Assembly: GCA_025558095.1 (NCBI GenBank)
Contig: JAIVFI010000014.1
Coordinates: forward strand, 310,001 to 374,000
Source: Hyaloraphidium curvatum
Lineage: Eukaryota; Monoblepharomycota; Hyaloraphidiomycetes; Hyaloraphidiales; Hyaloraphidiaceae
Reading direction: 5' to 3'
DNA length: 64,000 bases
In this document: piece after piece, positions 34,801 to 47,563 of the stretch
Layout: each line of letters starts with the position of its first letter
Numbering within the stretch: position 1 is the first letter of the stretch
Made by a program: the position numbers and the translations under genes
The notes under the pieces: generated by a model
Told to the model about the DNA's origin: nothing
Databases searched by the model: none
What the model saw: the letters and a program-made list of their open reading frames with translations, nothing else

Positions 34801-35882
34801 GAGGCGGTCCTGATGGACTACAAGTCCAACACGGAGCCTGCGCGGGACGCCGAGGTGCTGAACGTCATGGCGACGATCGTCTCGACCCTCAAGGTGGAGC
34901 CGCAGTCGAGCAATATTTGCCACGTTGAAGCTGATAGCTGTTGCAGGCACTCATCACGGATCGCGTGCCGAGCATCCTCGACGCGGTGTTCGAATGCACC
35001 CTGGGGATGATCAGCAACGACTTCGAGGAGTACCCCGAGCACCGCGTGGGCTTTTTCCGGCTCATCCGCGCCATCAATCAATTCTGCTTCGACGGTGCGG
35101 TTTCGCGAATCTGACTTTGTGCGTGCCGCTCATTCGTCCTTCGCAGCGCTGTGGAGGATGCCCGTGGCGCAGTTCAAGCTCATCATGGACAGCATCATCT
35201 GGGCCTTCAAGCACACAATGCGGGATATCGCCGAGATGGGGCTTGCGACGTGCCAGGAGCTCATAAGCAACTTCACGCACATGGCGCCGGATGTGAAGAA
35301 CCCGTTCTTCAACGCCTTCTACCTCAGCACCCTGCAGGATATCTTCTTTGTCCTCACCGACACGGCGCACAAGTCTGGTGAGCTCTTGTTGCCAATTTTT
35401 CGTTGGGCCAGGCGCTGAACCGCCGTCCAGGGTTCAAGTACCAATGCCAGGTGCTCGCCCAGCTCTTGCAGCTCGTGGCCACCAACGAGATCACCATACC
35501 TCTTTACCAACCGGGGCAATCGTCCAACCCCAACGCATCCAACGCCGACTTTGTCGCCGAGTACATCATGAACATGCTCGCCGCGGCGTTTAACCATCTC
35601 CAACCGTGCGTGTTGTTCGCACGGACTCGTTTCCGCTCGACTGACCGTGCCCTGCTCAGCGTGCAAATCAAAGCCTTTGTGGACGGCATGTTCCGGCTCT
35701 ATCCGGACCAGAACGCATTCAAACTGCACGTTCGCGACTTCTTGATCCAGCTCAAGGAGTTTGCCGGCGACAACACCGACCTGTTCCTGGATGAACGAGA
35801 AGCGGAGGCAGAGCAGAAGCGAAAGGAGGAATTGGAGACGCGATTGAAGATTCCGGGACTCGTCAAACCCATGGACCGGTAA
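31805..35882 (+). CDS. Exportin-1 (CRM1)
   Basis: This nuclear export receptor carries cargo with leucine-rich signals, together with Ran-GTP. Nearly all HEAT repeats are readable across at least ten exons: [187 protein letters not shown] and [12 protein letters not shown]. The NES-groove motif [15 protein letters not shown] has Cys at the position that leptomycin B modifies. The end [16 protein letters not shown] is family-typical. It is a full-length gene. Confidence 0.97.
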
Positions 35883-36177
35883 GCGCATTGCTGTTCGCCG
35901 CGAGACTCCTGGCTTACCTGCTGGCAGTGTTGACGAGGGTATGCTTGATTGATGAGTAATACATCATTGTAAATAGACAGATCGATGATGCTGGGCCGGT
36001 CTGGATCGGAAGTCGAAAGATTGGAGATGCTCGCTGTGATGAGTGTAGTGGCATCACGGCAGCCCTCCTCGACGGAAAGACACCCTGTCCAAGTTGGCCG
36101 CGTGCAAGAGAGAACGGCCTGCCGAGCTCGCTACGTTCCCATCGTCTCCGCCGAAGCGTCGCCCGGGGGATGAGGCG

Positions 36178-38219
36178 ATGCACACCAACGGGACGAGTTC
36201 GCGTTCGAATGGCCTGCAGGAGCACCTGCTGCCGGGCACGAAGATAAGGCGCGTCTGTACGCGACAAGGACCAGCGTCCAAGCTCATCGACCCTCCCGCT
36301 CTTTGTTTATCGCAGACGCGAGGAGTTTGTGCGCATCGTCGTGCAGGCGTTAAGGGATGCGGGCTACCCGTGAGATGGTCCGCGAAACCCCGTGACCTGC
36401 GCTTTATCGGAGACGGTGCCAGGGGCTCCGCGGAAAGTCTCGAGGAGGAATCTGGTTTCGTTGCGGAAGCACCGAGCGTTTCCAGTTTCCGCCGGGCGGT
36501 GCTCGACGGCAACTGGACCTCTGCAGCGCAGGGACTCAATTCACTCGGGATCGATCGACCAGACATGCCGGTCCGTTCACCTACGTGCTATCTCATGCGG
36601 AGCCTCATCATGCAATGCTGCACAGATGGTGTTGTTCCTGCTGGGGCAGCAACAGTATTTGGAGCTTCTGGAGGCGGGCGAGGTGAAGCAGGCGCTGGTG
36701 ATACTCCGCAAGGACTTGGCACCCCTGGAAGTGAACCGGACGGAGCTGCACAATCTGTCGAGGTGGACTCTGGGCAATTGCGTCTCTGGGTGGTCTTCTG
36801 AAGCTCTCCGCGCCTAGCCTGATTATGTCAGGAAGTGTCGCTGAGCTCCACGCGAAAGCCAAATGGGACGGGGCGAAGGGGAACTCTCGCCAGACGCTCT
36901 TGGCAGAAATCAACAGTGTGTTTCGGCGTCTTCTTCCCAAGCCAAGGCCTCACCGCAATGCTCTTGGCAGAGTACATCTCGCCCTCTGTCATGATACCCG
37001 ATCGTCGTCTGCAGACGCTGCTGCACCAAGCCGTCAAGCTCCAGAGGGATGGATGTCTGTACCACAACACGGACGACGACGACGTGTCCTTGTACGCGGA
37101 CCACGTCTGCCAGAAGTAAGTCATGCCGCGATCAATGATGCCCAGGGGCTCACAGGCGGAATCAGAGACCGGTTTCCCAACGCGACCCTCAAGGTGTTGG
37201 AGGAGCACAAGGACGAGGTTTGGCACGTCAACTTCTCGCATGACGGGCGGGCCTTGGTCTCCGCGTCCAAAGACTCGACAGCCATTGTGTGGAGCGTTCA
37301 GGACGGCACGGTGATCCATGTCTTGGCGGGGCACAAAGATGCCGTCGCATTCGTGGCTTTCAGTCCGGACGACAAGCTTCTTCTCACATGTTCGAACGAC
37401 AAGACGTTGCGGCTGTGGGATGTGTCGACCGGATCGTGCAAAAACACGCTTAGCGCCCACACGGAGGCCGTTACATCGTGTGCATGGCTTCCTAGCGGAG
37501 ATCGCTTCGTTTCGGGTAGTCTCGATAAGCACATTTGTGTCTGGGTAGGTGCACTTGCATTGATCACCTCGCACGATCCGACGATCCTTCCGCGGTTGCT
37601 GTCAGAGTCTTGCCGGGGAGGTCGTGCACTCGTTCATGGGATCGCGCGTCACGGATCTTGCTGTCAATGCTACCGGCGACAGGCTTGTGGTCGTCTGCCA
37701 CGAGAAGAAGATTCGGCTCTACGACCTCGAGAGTTTCCAGGAGCTGCGGTGCGTTGCTCGCCTGCGCCGAATCCCCATCTCTTACCTTGTTCCTGCAAGA
37801 TCTGTGCAGGAGACGGACTCGATCACCTCGCTGTGCCTGTCAATGGACGGAACGAACGCGTTGGTCAATCTGGCCACGCAGGAGATTCACCTCTGGGACC
37901 TCTCGAACAGCAGCTTGGTGCGGAGGTTCACGGGCCACAAGCAGGGTCGCTTTGTCATCCGCTCGTCGTTTGCCGGCGTTAACCACAGCTTCGTGGCGAG
38001 CGGCAGCGAAGGTTCGTTCGCTTTCTGTTCGACCCTTCGGCGGCTGAGCACCCATCCGCAGATGCCCACGTCTACATCTGGAACAAGGATCACGGCGTCC
38101 TCATCGAGGTGCTCCGCGGACACTCTTCCACGGTCAACAGCATTGCATCATGGCGGCATCTCATTGCCTCGGCATCTGATGACGGAACGGTGCGGATCTG
38201 GGGCCCTCGCGGGGAGTGA
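36178..38219 (+). CDS. WDR26/GID7-type LisH-CTLH-WD40 protein
   Basis: This is a probable subunit of the GID/CTLH ubiquitin ligase. A short first exon ([10 protein letters not shown]) joins to a LisH helix ([15 protein letters not shown]), then a CTLH segment ([39 protein letters not shown]). The linker [20 protein letters not shown] and [20 protein letters not shown] match WDR26. WD repeats follow: [90 protein letters not shown] and [17 protein letters not shown] at the end. About eight introns; the first join (acceptor GCGAG) is tentative. Confidence 0.88.
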
Positions 38220-38456
38220 ATCGTGGCGCTGCAATTGCTCGGTCATGGTGCTCTATCTTCATTCGATGTAGCTTTTCCGATTAATTTCATTGATTCCCTC
38301 TTGAGATCCGGTGGTGGGCGGTCCTTAGACAGTGTGAAAAGCTGGCCGCCAGGGCCAGTAGGCAGCGGTCACGGCTGGTAGCGCGACCGAAAACAAAGGG
38401 CGCAAAAGCAAATCATCCCAACCAACTTCGCAAGCCGAACGCAACAACTGCCCAGC

Positions 38457-40105
38457 ATGGCGGACATCAAGAAGACTGAAAAGTGCGGACATGCCTGCCC
38501 CGCCCCCCTTCGGCGCCGACCGTGCTGATTCCGGTGTCCGGGACCTTCGTCGCCGTTCTTTTTTCCCCTCCTCCTTCGGCCTGCCTTCCCCCCAGATCTG
38601 AGGACTCTGCGCCCCGCAACCCCGGCGAGGATGCTTCGGGTCTCTCGGAAGTTGACGGAATCATCGAGGTCGGTTTCATTTTCGGCTTGCCGGCGCCGGG
38701 GTCGAGCGCCAACCGTTTTGTTCCGAACGCTGCAGTCCAACTGGGACGAGGTTACCGACTCCTTCGACGACATGAAACTTCGGGAGGAGCTTCTGCGTGG
38801 TATCTATGCCTATGGGTGGGTGTTTGGGCCCTCGCTAGCCGGCACGACATCCGCTCACGCTTCCTTGCAGTTTCGAGCGCCCGTCTGCGATTCAGCAGCG
38901 CGCCATCATGCCGGTTCTCAAGGGGCGCGATGTCATCGCACAGGCCCAGTCCGGCACCGGCAAAACCGCCACCTTTTCCATCTCGATCCTGCAGTCGATC
39001 GACACGAGCAAAAAGGAGTGCCAGGCCTTGATCCTGGCCCCCACTCGGGAGCTTGCTCAGCAGATCCAGAAGGTCGTCGTTGCTCTCGGCGACTACATGA
39101 ACGTGGAGTGCCACGCCTGCGTGGGCGGCACCAACTACCGCGAGGACATGCGGAAGCTCGACGCCGGCGTTCACATCATCGTTGGCACCCCCGGCCGCGT
39201 GTTCGACATGATCAACCGCAGGGCTCTGCGGACGGAGCACATCAAAATGTTCGTCCTGGACGAGGCGGACGAGATGCTTTCGAGGGGTTTCAAGGACCAG
39301 ATCTACGACGTGTTCCAGAACCTGCCCCCGACCACGCAGGTCGTCCTGCTCTCGGCCACGATGCCGATGGACGTCCTGGAGGTCACCAAGCGCTTCATGC
39401 GCGACCCTATCCGGATCTTGGTGAAGAAGGACGAGCTCACCCTCGAGGGTATCAAGCAGTTCTACATTGCCGTCGAAAAGGAGGAGTGGAAGTTGGACAC
39501 GCTTTGCGACCTGTACGACACCGTCACCATCACCCAGGCGGTGATCTTCTGCAACACCAGGCGGAAGGTCGACTGGCTTACCGAGAAGATGCACGCTCGC
39601 GATTTCACCGTCTCTGCCATGGTGGGAAACGTGCTGCGGCTCTGATGTGGTTTCTGCTCACCAGGTGCACTCCCTCGCAGCACGGCGAAATGGAGCAGGA
39701 GCAGCGGAACGTCATCATGAAGGAGTTCCGGTCCGGCTCCAGTCGTGTTCTCATTACCACCGACCTGCTCGCCCGCGGCATCGACGTCCAGCAGGTGTCT
39801 CTTGTGTAAGTCACGCACTGTCTTCGAGGCAGAACCGGCCTCTGATCCTTCGCGCTCAGCATCAACTACGACCTCCCCATGAACAAGGAGAACTACATCC
39901 ACCGCATCGGGCGCGGCGGGCGTTTCGGCAGGAAGGGCGTCGCGATCAACTTTGTCACCCAGGACGACGTGCGCATGCTGCGCGAGATTGAGTCGTTCTA
40001 CAATACCCAGATCGAGGAGATGCCCATGAACATTGCTGACCGTAGGTTGATCGGCGCGACGTTCTCGGCCCGGCCTGATTGTTCCCGCCCCTCGCAGTGA
40101 TCTAA
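38457..40105 (+). CDS. Translation initiation factor eIF4A, DEAD-box helicase
   Basis: This ATP-dependent RNA helicase belongs to the cap-binding complex. The start is MADIKKTE, then an intron. The Q-motif region [11 protein letters not shown] and [13 protein letters not shown] leads to motif [31 protein letters not shown] (VLDEADEML), SAT, and later [22 protein letters not shown] and [13 protein letters not shown]. The last intron joins MPMNIAD to CTG-ATC-TAA, giving the usual short NIADLI end. Length and motifs are those of a full eIF4A. A join near 39,640-39,690 (VSAMVG to HGEMEQEQR) is also needed. Confidence 0.97.
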
Positions 40106-40387
40106 GCGGATTGATTTGTAGTGTCTCTTGGCATCGATGTCGAATAGCATCTTATAGACTGTAGCTCGAAAAACGGCATAACTGGGACGAGCTCCGAAAA
40201 CTCCGACGCAAACAGACGGCGGCCGAGCGCGCAAAAGCCGACCCCGGCTCGAATCTCCGTCCTTTCGCCCCCGAAACTGGCGCGAGCGAGCGACGCGCTC
40301 TAGACTTCCGATGATGCGTCGAGCACGATTGTGTCCCTCTAGGATCTAGCGTGTCCGACCAGCGTTCATCGTCGGGGGCGGGATACT

Positions 40388-42416
40388 ATGGCGGACGCCG
40401 TGCTCATCGCAACAACGGCCGTCTTCGGCTGCCTGGTGGTCGCAGCGGCACTCTATTTCCTCGTGTACTTTCAGCATCCCGACGACAAGTGGGTTGCGTG
40501 GCTCCCGAAGCTCGTGGTTGTGGGTGTCGGGAATGGGGCCGCCTCAGGATGGCCCGCTCACCGGGGTCTGCCCTCAGGTCCTTGGCTTTTCCCTGGCATG
40601 CTACAACATCTTCCTTCTTCCCCTGGATGTTGCCAATCAGAAGGGCCAGTTCGCCGCCTCCGGGGGGCTGCCCATGAAGGAGCTGTGGCTCGCATTCTTT
40701 TCTGCCTCAACCGTTCTCGTGTTAGTGGTGGTACCCTTCACCATCTTCTACTACGAAGGAGAAGAAGATGACGGTCGAGACGGCGAATCTAGGCACGTGG
40801 CGCCCCAGCGCATCCGACGACGCGCGTAATCGTGTCTTGCAGGCGCCGGACATCGTCGCAGGTGATCTACGCTCTCAAGTGGCTCATACCGATGCTGGTC
40901 TTATGTGGAGGCCTTGTTGGAACCCTCTGGTGGTTCGTGGGCACCGCAGAAGTCACCGTCATAGATCTCGTTGGGAATCTGGTTCCGGGGACGGACTACA
41001 TGAGGGCCCAGCTGTGCTCTGTCGACAACCCAACGTTGGCTACAGTGGGCACAGTTGCGGCTTCGTTCGTGACGAGCTGGTGCTCAAAGACGCCACCAGT
41101 GCTCCGCGACCAGGGTAACCCTTACTCTCAAGGTGTCCGTCATGGTCTACCTCATCGCACTGACCACCCTTTTCGGATGGGTTCTTCTGGCTTTCTTTGG
41201 AGGTGTAGGATTGGCAGCTCTGCCCTTTGACCTCCTCATGGGCTGGAAGATGCGGCCGCGACCTCTGAAGACGGAAGAGTGGGTAGAGCTCTCGGCGTCT
41301 CGCCATGCGACCCTCACTCGTTCTGCCCTCGTTCTGCCAACCACCAGTTATCTAGCCCGGAAGAAAGCAATCGGCGAGAAAGCTGCTGCAATGATGGCAA
41401 TGAGCGAAACCATTGCCGCGGAGGTGAAGGAAGCCAACAGTGCCGGGTCAAGGAGCGGCAAACGGCTCCAAAAGGCAAGAGCGCTGGAGAGGAAGTTTCG
41501 CAAGGTGGGACCGACTGCTGTCGCGGCTCAGCTGGATCAACCAGGCTTCCCCAGGATGTTCTCATACTCGAGTATCACTTCCAACGCATGGAGGACGCCT
41601 ATCGGAAACAAGGGGGTGATTTCCTCCTGCAGCTAGCTTGCTTGCTGCTGGGATGCATTGGGTACGGTCTATTTTTTTCAATCAGTGTTGCTGCTGACGC
41701 ATCCGCATCACGGGTCCTCCCAACAGGGTCGCGATCTCGTTGACCTGGATCATCCATATTTGCATCTACCTAATACCGCAGCAGCTCGGGCTCTATCCCA
41801 TCGATCCGTTCCTGAACAGCTTTTTCTCCGCGGTTTCGACGGTGCCCTTCGTCGGCATCGGCTTGTATGCACTGTGGTCCTTTTGGTTGCTAGCATGCGT
41901 CATCAAGGGCAACACCAAGGTCGGCATGAGGCTTCTCTTCATTCCCGTGCACGAGATGAAGTAAGCAGCCCGATTGCAGTTAGCGAGGCAACCGCCATCA
42001 TAACCCCGGGCATGAAGAATCGGGCAGACTTTGATGAGCTCGCTGATCTTCAACGCGGGCCTGATTCTGCTATGCTCGCTGGCAGTTGCTCAGTTCTGCA
42101 CGCTTTCTTTTGCTAGCTATGCCAAGTACACGACGTCAGCCTGTGGGTAGAGCACTTGCGTTCCCTGTTCGGGGCTGCTTTGATTGTCGTCGACGACGCC
42201 CCGGCAGCGCTCTTTGCCGTGCAGATGGTGAACTTGACCGGGATCACGTACATTTACAAGGCCCTTGCCTTTGCCCTCGCGGTATTCGCAGGACTGTGCC
42301 TCATCTATATGATCTACCGGTGAGCAAGGTCGAAACGAATCGAAGAGTCAACTCACGTCCGGCGTGCGACCAGGCCCCCGCACAAGGAAATGGCACTTGA
42401 GCGGCTGAAGTGGTGA
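40388..42416 (+). CDS. LMBR1-family multi-pass membrane protein
   Basis: This is a polytopic protein related to the LMBR1/LMBD1 (limb-region, lipocalin receptor, lysosomal cobalamin) family. Membrane segments visible in order include ATTAVFGCLVVAAALYFLVY, FSLACYNIFLLPLDVANQKG (the family signature), TVLVLVVVPFTIFYYEGE, ALKWLIPMLVLCGGLVGTLW, VYLIALTTLFGWVLLAFFGG, LTWIIHICIYLIPQQLG, FVGIGLYALWSFWLL and IYKALAFALAVFAGLCLIYM. The loop KTEEWVELSAS with Ala/Lys-rich helices follows the fifth segment. It ends MALERLKW. About seven introns. Function in fungi is not established. Confidence 0.85.
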
Positions 42417-42430
42417 AGGGCGCGGGCGTT

Positions 42431-43701
42431 TCACCGGATCTGCGCGACCCGCGTCAGGAAGTTATCGACCAGCTCATGCGTCTAGGGGGGGCAATCAGCA
42501 TCGTTCACAGGAAACTCGTGATCCTGCGAACCTCGCGCGACTTGTCTTCGAGCAGCGCCATTTCGTACTGGATGCGGTTAGAGTGGTTGTCAATGTCACC
42601 CATGTGGCCCTGCGTTTGGTTCTGTTGTCTGACGAGATCTGCAAGGCACTGGCTCTCGCGCTGGATGGCAACGGCTTCAGACCGGTCGAGCGATGGCTCA
42701 ACGATATACCAACGGCTGTTGCACCCAGCAGGGACCCGAGGCGGCGCACATCCTCGTCCGCGTCGGCCGTGACGTCCTTGCAACTGCTCTGGCAAATAGA
42801 ACATAGCTCTGGGCCAGTGAGCTCGAAATAGACGATTCTACACACCAGCAACTGATCTAGCGATCTTTGAAGTTGAGTGAGTCGGCGGCTGGCGTGATCG
42901 AGATCCTTGAAGGTCTGGACGTCCACGGCTGCTCGAGGGCTGAAGGTCGCCAGGACTCAATGTCAGCAGCCGGCGACAAGGGGCCGGTACTCACGGTGCT
43001 AATGCGCGCCGCCAAATTGCAGACATAGAAAGGGCACGTCTCTGGTTGCGACTTCGCCCGGCCGGAACGTGCGCTCCAGGAACCTCCAGAGACAGCGCCC
43101 TACGCGGGCCCACCGGTGCCCTTGCTTCCCTCCCAAGTGCTCGCGATTGTGGTTCACCCTGACTCCGTCCGCCGCCATGTCGATCCGCAGCCGGCATCCT
43201 CGCTGGAGCTTGGGACCCATCTGCCACCAAAATCGCCCCAAACGGAGTCTGGGTCGGAGTGAGATTCCGCGGAGCGGAACCCGACATCACCCACATCCTG
43301 GAGTGCTAAATGGTCGTGTTTCCAAAGAGCAAAGAGGTCCGCGATGGCGGGAGGACAATCGTCGAAGCTTCGAAAGAGGAACTTGACGGGGAATAGGACC
43401 GCCTGCTCCGACGGTCGGCGACGGCACCCTCAGCCTCCTAAGCCGTTTCCCACCTCATCGGCCGGGTTCCCAGTGTAAATCAGTGCATTCCTGTAGCTCC
43501 TGGCTGTCGTAGAAAAGGTCTTGGCCCTCTGCATGTCCCCCGGAGCATGCAAGACCCACGGTCGTCTGAGTTCCATTCGCTGGCAGAGAGGACGCGAAAC
43601 CCAGGGAGCGTAACGGGGTCCGCCGAAACCGCGACAGTTTCGGGATACGATGCCGCGACACCGGCAAGGAACTCGAGATCGGGGGACAGAAGGGTGCCCA
43701 T
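42431..43701 (-). CDS. Unassigned multi-exon protein with C-terminal coiled coil
   Basis: I do not recognise this gene. On the minus strand the start MGTLLSPDLEFLAGVAASYP is followed by short exons such as VLFPVKFLFRSFDDCPPAIA and TFRPGEVATRDVPFLCLQFG. The C-terminal part is clearer: KDLDHASRRLTQLQRSLDQL, KDVTADADEDVRRLGSLLG, ESQCLADLVRQQNQTQ, RIQYEMALLEDKSRE and THELVDNFLTRVAQIR-stop, which reads as a helical coiled coil. Some joins do not keep frame with simple GT-AG choices, so the model is provisional. The 3' end is only 14 bases from the LMBR1-family stop, and the start is 54 bases from SF3A3 on the other strand. Confidence 0.5.
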
Positions 43702-43755
43702 TGTGGCCTCTCAGTCAGTATAGCGAACCGCGCGCGTTTCTTTACTTACTCCGCG

Positions 43756-45632
43756 ATGGAGTCGATTCTGGAGACGCAGCGGCGAATGCACGAGGAGATT
43801 GAGAGGCTGGAGCAGGCAATAACTGACGAGCTTGCTCAGCGGGCCAAGACAGTGGGCTTCGTCGCCGTTCTCGCTGGAACAGTTCTGACCTTCGCGTTCA
43901 GCATCGGGACAAGATGCTCCAGGACCACCGTGTAAAGAAGTACCTGGTGCGAATCAAGGATCGTTCAAAGGCCCTGCTGGAGCTCTACGCCGATGACGAT
44001 GGGTGAGGATGCTCCGGGCCTGCCTCTCGACGAGTCCTCCACTCATGGTTCACCACCAGGCAGCGGAAAGGGGAGATCAGGGCTATCTCTGGGGCGACCG
44101 AATTCACTGAATTCTACCAGCGCTTGAGGGACATCAAGGAACACCACCGGCGCTTTCCAAATGAGGTTTTGGAGGTGATGGAGCTGGAGCTGACGGCGTC
44201 GGCGCCCGAGGAGGAGGAGGCGGAGCTGGAGAAGACGTTCACGGGGGAGGAGGCTTTCGGCAAATACCTGGATTTGCACGCTCAGCACGAGCTTTTCCTG
44301 AATCTTGGTTCCGCGGCCGAGGATCGGGCAAACGAGGGAGATAGGCCGAGGCGCTTGACATATTTGGAATACCTTTCCGAATTCGACAAGCTCGATGGTC
44401 TCCCGCGTGCCCTGAAGCAAAAAGCTGCCTACGAGCGGTGGGCTCTCTTTGACGTCTGGGGAGGATAAGCTGACGAACCTTCTGAAGCTATGTGACCTCC
44501 CTGCGCAAGTACTTGGAGGACTGGTTCGACCGCGCGCAACCGTTGTTCGATCTTGTCGCGTTGCAACGGAATGTTGAGGTCACTTTTGATGGGTTGTGGG
44601 CAACTGGCTCGGTACCTGGTTGGAGTGTAGCCCAGGGAGACTCCGAGGGGGTGTTCTGCGATGCTTGTGGGTGCCTCGACTGGGTTACGTGGCTTCGCGG
44701 CAGATTCAGATCTCCTCAGGCCAACGCGAGTTTGCCAAGCAGAGCGTTTACGATGCGCATCTTTCCGGAAAGAAGCACATCAAGGCAGCCAGCGCAATGG
44801 CGACAAAGCCGGCTGCCGACAGCACGTCGCCGAGTTTGGCCTCGAAGGATTCCAGAGCGCAGAAGGACCGAGCACTCGCTCTGCAGGAAGCTTTCATTGC
44901 CGCCTACGGATTCGAGCTGACGAGCATCAAGGAGGACACGAGAATGAACGTGGAAAGGAAACAGGCGCTGACGGACAAGGAGCGGGTGGGTCCGTCTGCC
45001 TGCTGTCCTCGTCGGTAATCTGAGCGGCAGTTCCGCAGCTTGAAGACGTTCAGGACATCGAGGTCGAAGAAGAGGTCGAGGAGGAGGAGGAGCAGATCTA
45101 CAATCCTTTGAAGTTGCCGCTGGGATGGGATGGCAAGCCGATTCCGTACTGGCTCTACAAGCTCCACGGGCTCGGCGTCGAGTACCCGTGCGAGATCTGC
45201 GGCAATTTCGTCTACATGGGACGCAAGGCGTTCGATCGCCATTTCCAAGTGAGTCCAGCGCGCTGCATTGCAGGTTCATTACAGAACATGTCCTCCCCCA
45301 GGAAGCGCGCCACGCCCACGCGATGCGTGCTCTCGGCATACCCAACTCCCGTCACTTCCACGACATCACTCTCATCGAGGATGCTTATGCGCGTAAGTTG
45401 GATCCTAAGTTGCGTCTCGAAAGGCTGATGACCGCCACCCCAGTTTGGGAGAAGCTCAAGTCCAAGTCCAAGACCGAGGACTTCAGACCCGATGTCATGG
45501 AGGAATACGAGGACCAAGATGGCAACGTCTTCAACAAGAAAACGTGGGTGATCCCCCTTTCGATCCAACGGCAGGTATCGCTGACTGTCAAACAGCTACG
45601 AAGATCTTCTCCGGCAGGGACTGCTGTCTTAG
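43756..45632 (+). CDS. Splicing factor 3A subunit 3 (SF3A3/Prp9)
   Basis: This U2 snRNP component is needed for prespliceosome assembly. The start [20 protein letters not shown] matches the family. Next come [60 protein letters not shown] and [20 protein letters not shown]. An intron splits a matrin-type C2H2 finger: VFCDAC joins [19 protein letters not shown] in frame. The second zinc-finger-like region is [20 protein letters not shown], followed by [20 protein letters not shown]. The final exon gives [15 protein letters not shown]. Eight or so introns were followed. Confidence 0.94.
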
Positions 45633-46260
45633 CCCCCCCCTTGACGGATCACCGGCGCGCGTCGACTTCCTCGACCACCAGCTGCCTTTGGATCACGTGG
45701 CGCTGGTATCGACAGAGATTCCTGCGGGGCGCCGCGCGTCAGGACAGTTTGGCGCGACCCCGGGGCACGAAACCGACCAGCCGCCGACGGAAACGACGCC
45801 GAATGTTGCGAAGAATCGGTTACCGACCTTGACCGCTGGCGCACCCCGGAGATGCGACACGATGGCGACCGCCGCAGCCGATCCCTTTTCACGGGCTGTC
45901 AGAGGTGACGCGTGGGACGGAGAGGCAGAACCACCATTCCGAGTAGCAGCGACGTGCTAGCACATGGCAAACGGGCGATGTAACCTGGTGCCAACTCCTC
46001 TGGTTGCACGCTCTGATCGGATGTCAGCGCGTCCACGCGGGAAGTCCAGAGCTGCCACCTTTATGAGATTCGAGGCCGTCAGCTCTGGTTGCGCCTTTTG
46101 CGCGGGCTTGTCCTCGCAGTCATCGCAGTGCGATGCCATGGAAGCGGCTAAGCGGCGGTGGATCCGATGGGACCTTGAACCAGGCCCTCCGCCCTCGAGC
46201 GTGACCGTTCGGCGAGCGCGCGATCACGCGCGAGTCCCGCCCCCTGACGACCTCCAACCG
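45633..46260. other. Spacer between SF3A3 and the CHY zinc-finger gene
   Basis: About 630 bases with open frames on both strands but no recognisable protein, RNA gene or repeat. It presumably includes the SF3A3 3' UTR and the downstream promoter. Confidence 0.5.
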
Positions 46261-46963
46261 ATGTGTGGGCACCGGGTCCCGGCTAGCGCCACCCTGGAAC
46301 CGAAGCTCACACCTGCATCGTTTTGCAGGCAAGCATATCCTCAACGCCCAGGTCTCCGTGCGGGCACCATGTTGCCGCCGCTGGTTCGACTGTCCCCAAT
46401 GCCACGCGGAGGTGTCCGACCACAAGCTGCGGAAAACGACGGAAATGGTCTTTGCCTGCAAGAAGTGCAAGAAGGTCTTCCGGAAAGACATAAGGTCAGC
46501 GACGCGTCCGGGGCTCTTGCGCCGCGATGCCCATGGTCCCGCGGTCCCACGGCCCACAGCGAGTTCGACGAAGCGGACGAGTTCTGTCCTCATTGCGACA
46601 ATCATTTCATCATCGAGGGTATGGATCCAGCCGGTGTGGAGCGACCGGGGCCGGGGCCGAGAGTCTCACTCCTCCCGCACCCCGGCAACAGCCGACGAGC
46701 CCGTGCCCATCATGGCCGTCGAAGCGGAAGACGCTCGGATTGATTCTAGGTGAGCTCACGTGCCCATCTACACCATTGGATCGGGCCATGCGGGAAGGCG
46801 GATGCTCACCTGTTTGCCGCAGGATTCTAAAGGATCCCAGAGCGAAAGCAAAGAAGGTGGAAGACATTGTGGTGGGTGCCTAATTGTGATTGTGTTTCTC
46901 CTCCCCGGTCTTGACCGCTTGGTCGCTCGTCAGGACGAGATGATGGCCGAGATGCTTGGCTAG
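46261..46963 (+). CDS. CHY-type zinc-finger protein (Hot13-like)
   Basis: This is a small cysteine/histidine-rich zinc protein. A four-base first exon (ATG T) and a 65-nt intron ending TTTTGCAG give MCKHILNAQVSVRAPCCRRW. The pattern continues FDCPQCHAEVSDHKLRKTTE and MVFACKKCKKVFRKD, then after an intron EFDEADEFCPHCDNHFIIE. Further short exons encode DEPVPIMAVEAEDARIDSR, ILKDPRAKAKKVEDIV and DEMMAEMLG-stop. This Cys/His layout is that of the fungal CHY finger family; yeast Hot13 supports zinc removal from small Tim proteins, so a similar role is possible. The upstream start could lie in another exon. Confidence 0.75.
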
Positions 46964-47563
46964 GTGGCCGACAGCAACCGAGGCTGGACCGTTCACTCTG
47001 GAGGACCTCATCTGGTTTCTGTGGGATACCTGTGATACTCGCATCGACGATACCGTACATTGGGAGCTGTCGAGCTCATGTCTGGTTCATGGTGGTGTGG
47101 TGTAGTGAATGTAGAGCGGTGGGCACCTCGAACGCGGCATCAGAAGCCCGAAGAGAGCAAGGGCGACACATTTCTTCACCTCCTGGCACTCTTGGGACCG
47201 AAAACCGAGGGCCAGTCACCTCCTTGACTTGGGGGTCCTCTTCGAGTATCGACCGTCTAAGTAATATCCGTATCTGTACATAAAAGGATATCATCCCGCG
47301 CCGGCCGGTGGGACGTAGCCTCGCTTCCGGAAGGCGGTAAAGATATCAGTAGTGCCGCGAATACATAGAATAGATAGGCGTTGCATGTTGCACATGAAGG
47401 TGGGGTCCTCTTCCGATCGGCGCAAGTCCCAAATAACACTTCCAATTCGCACGCGCCCAGAGCCCATCTTGGGCGGCTCTGGCCCTTTCCGATGCGGCGT
47501 TAGCATCGCCCTCTCCCTATCGTTGGGCTTGCTGCTCTGCGGGCGCCGGAGTGGTGCGGGAGG
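46964..47563. other. Spacer upstream of the B56 gene
   Basis: About 600 bases, locally more AT-rich than the surrounding genes. No coding frame, RNA gene or repeat was recognised. It probably holds a 3' UTR and the B56 promoter. Confidence 0.5.

Noticed and set aside
36828-37574. Minus-strand frame antisense to the GID7-like gene
   Set aside because: Mirror of WD-repeat exons; no recognisable motif.
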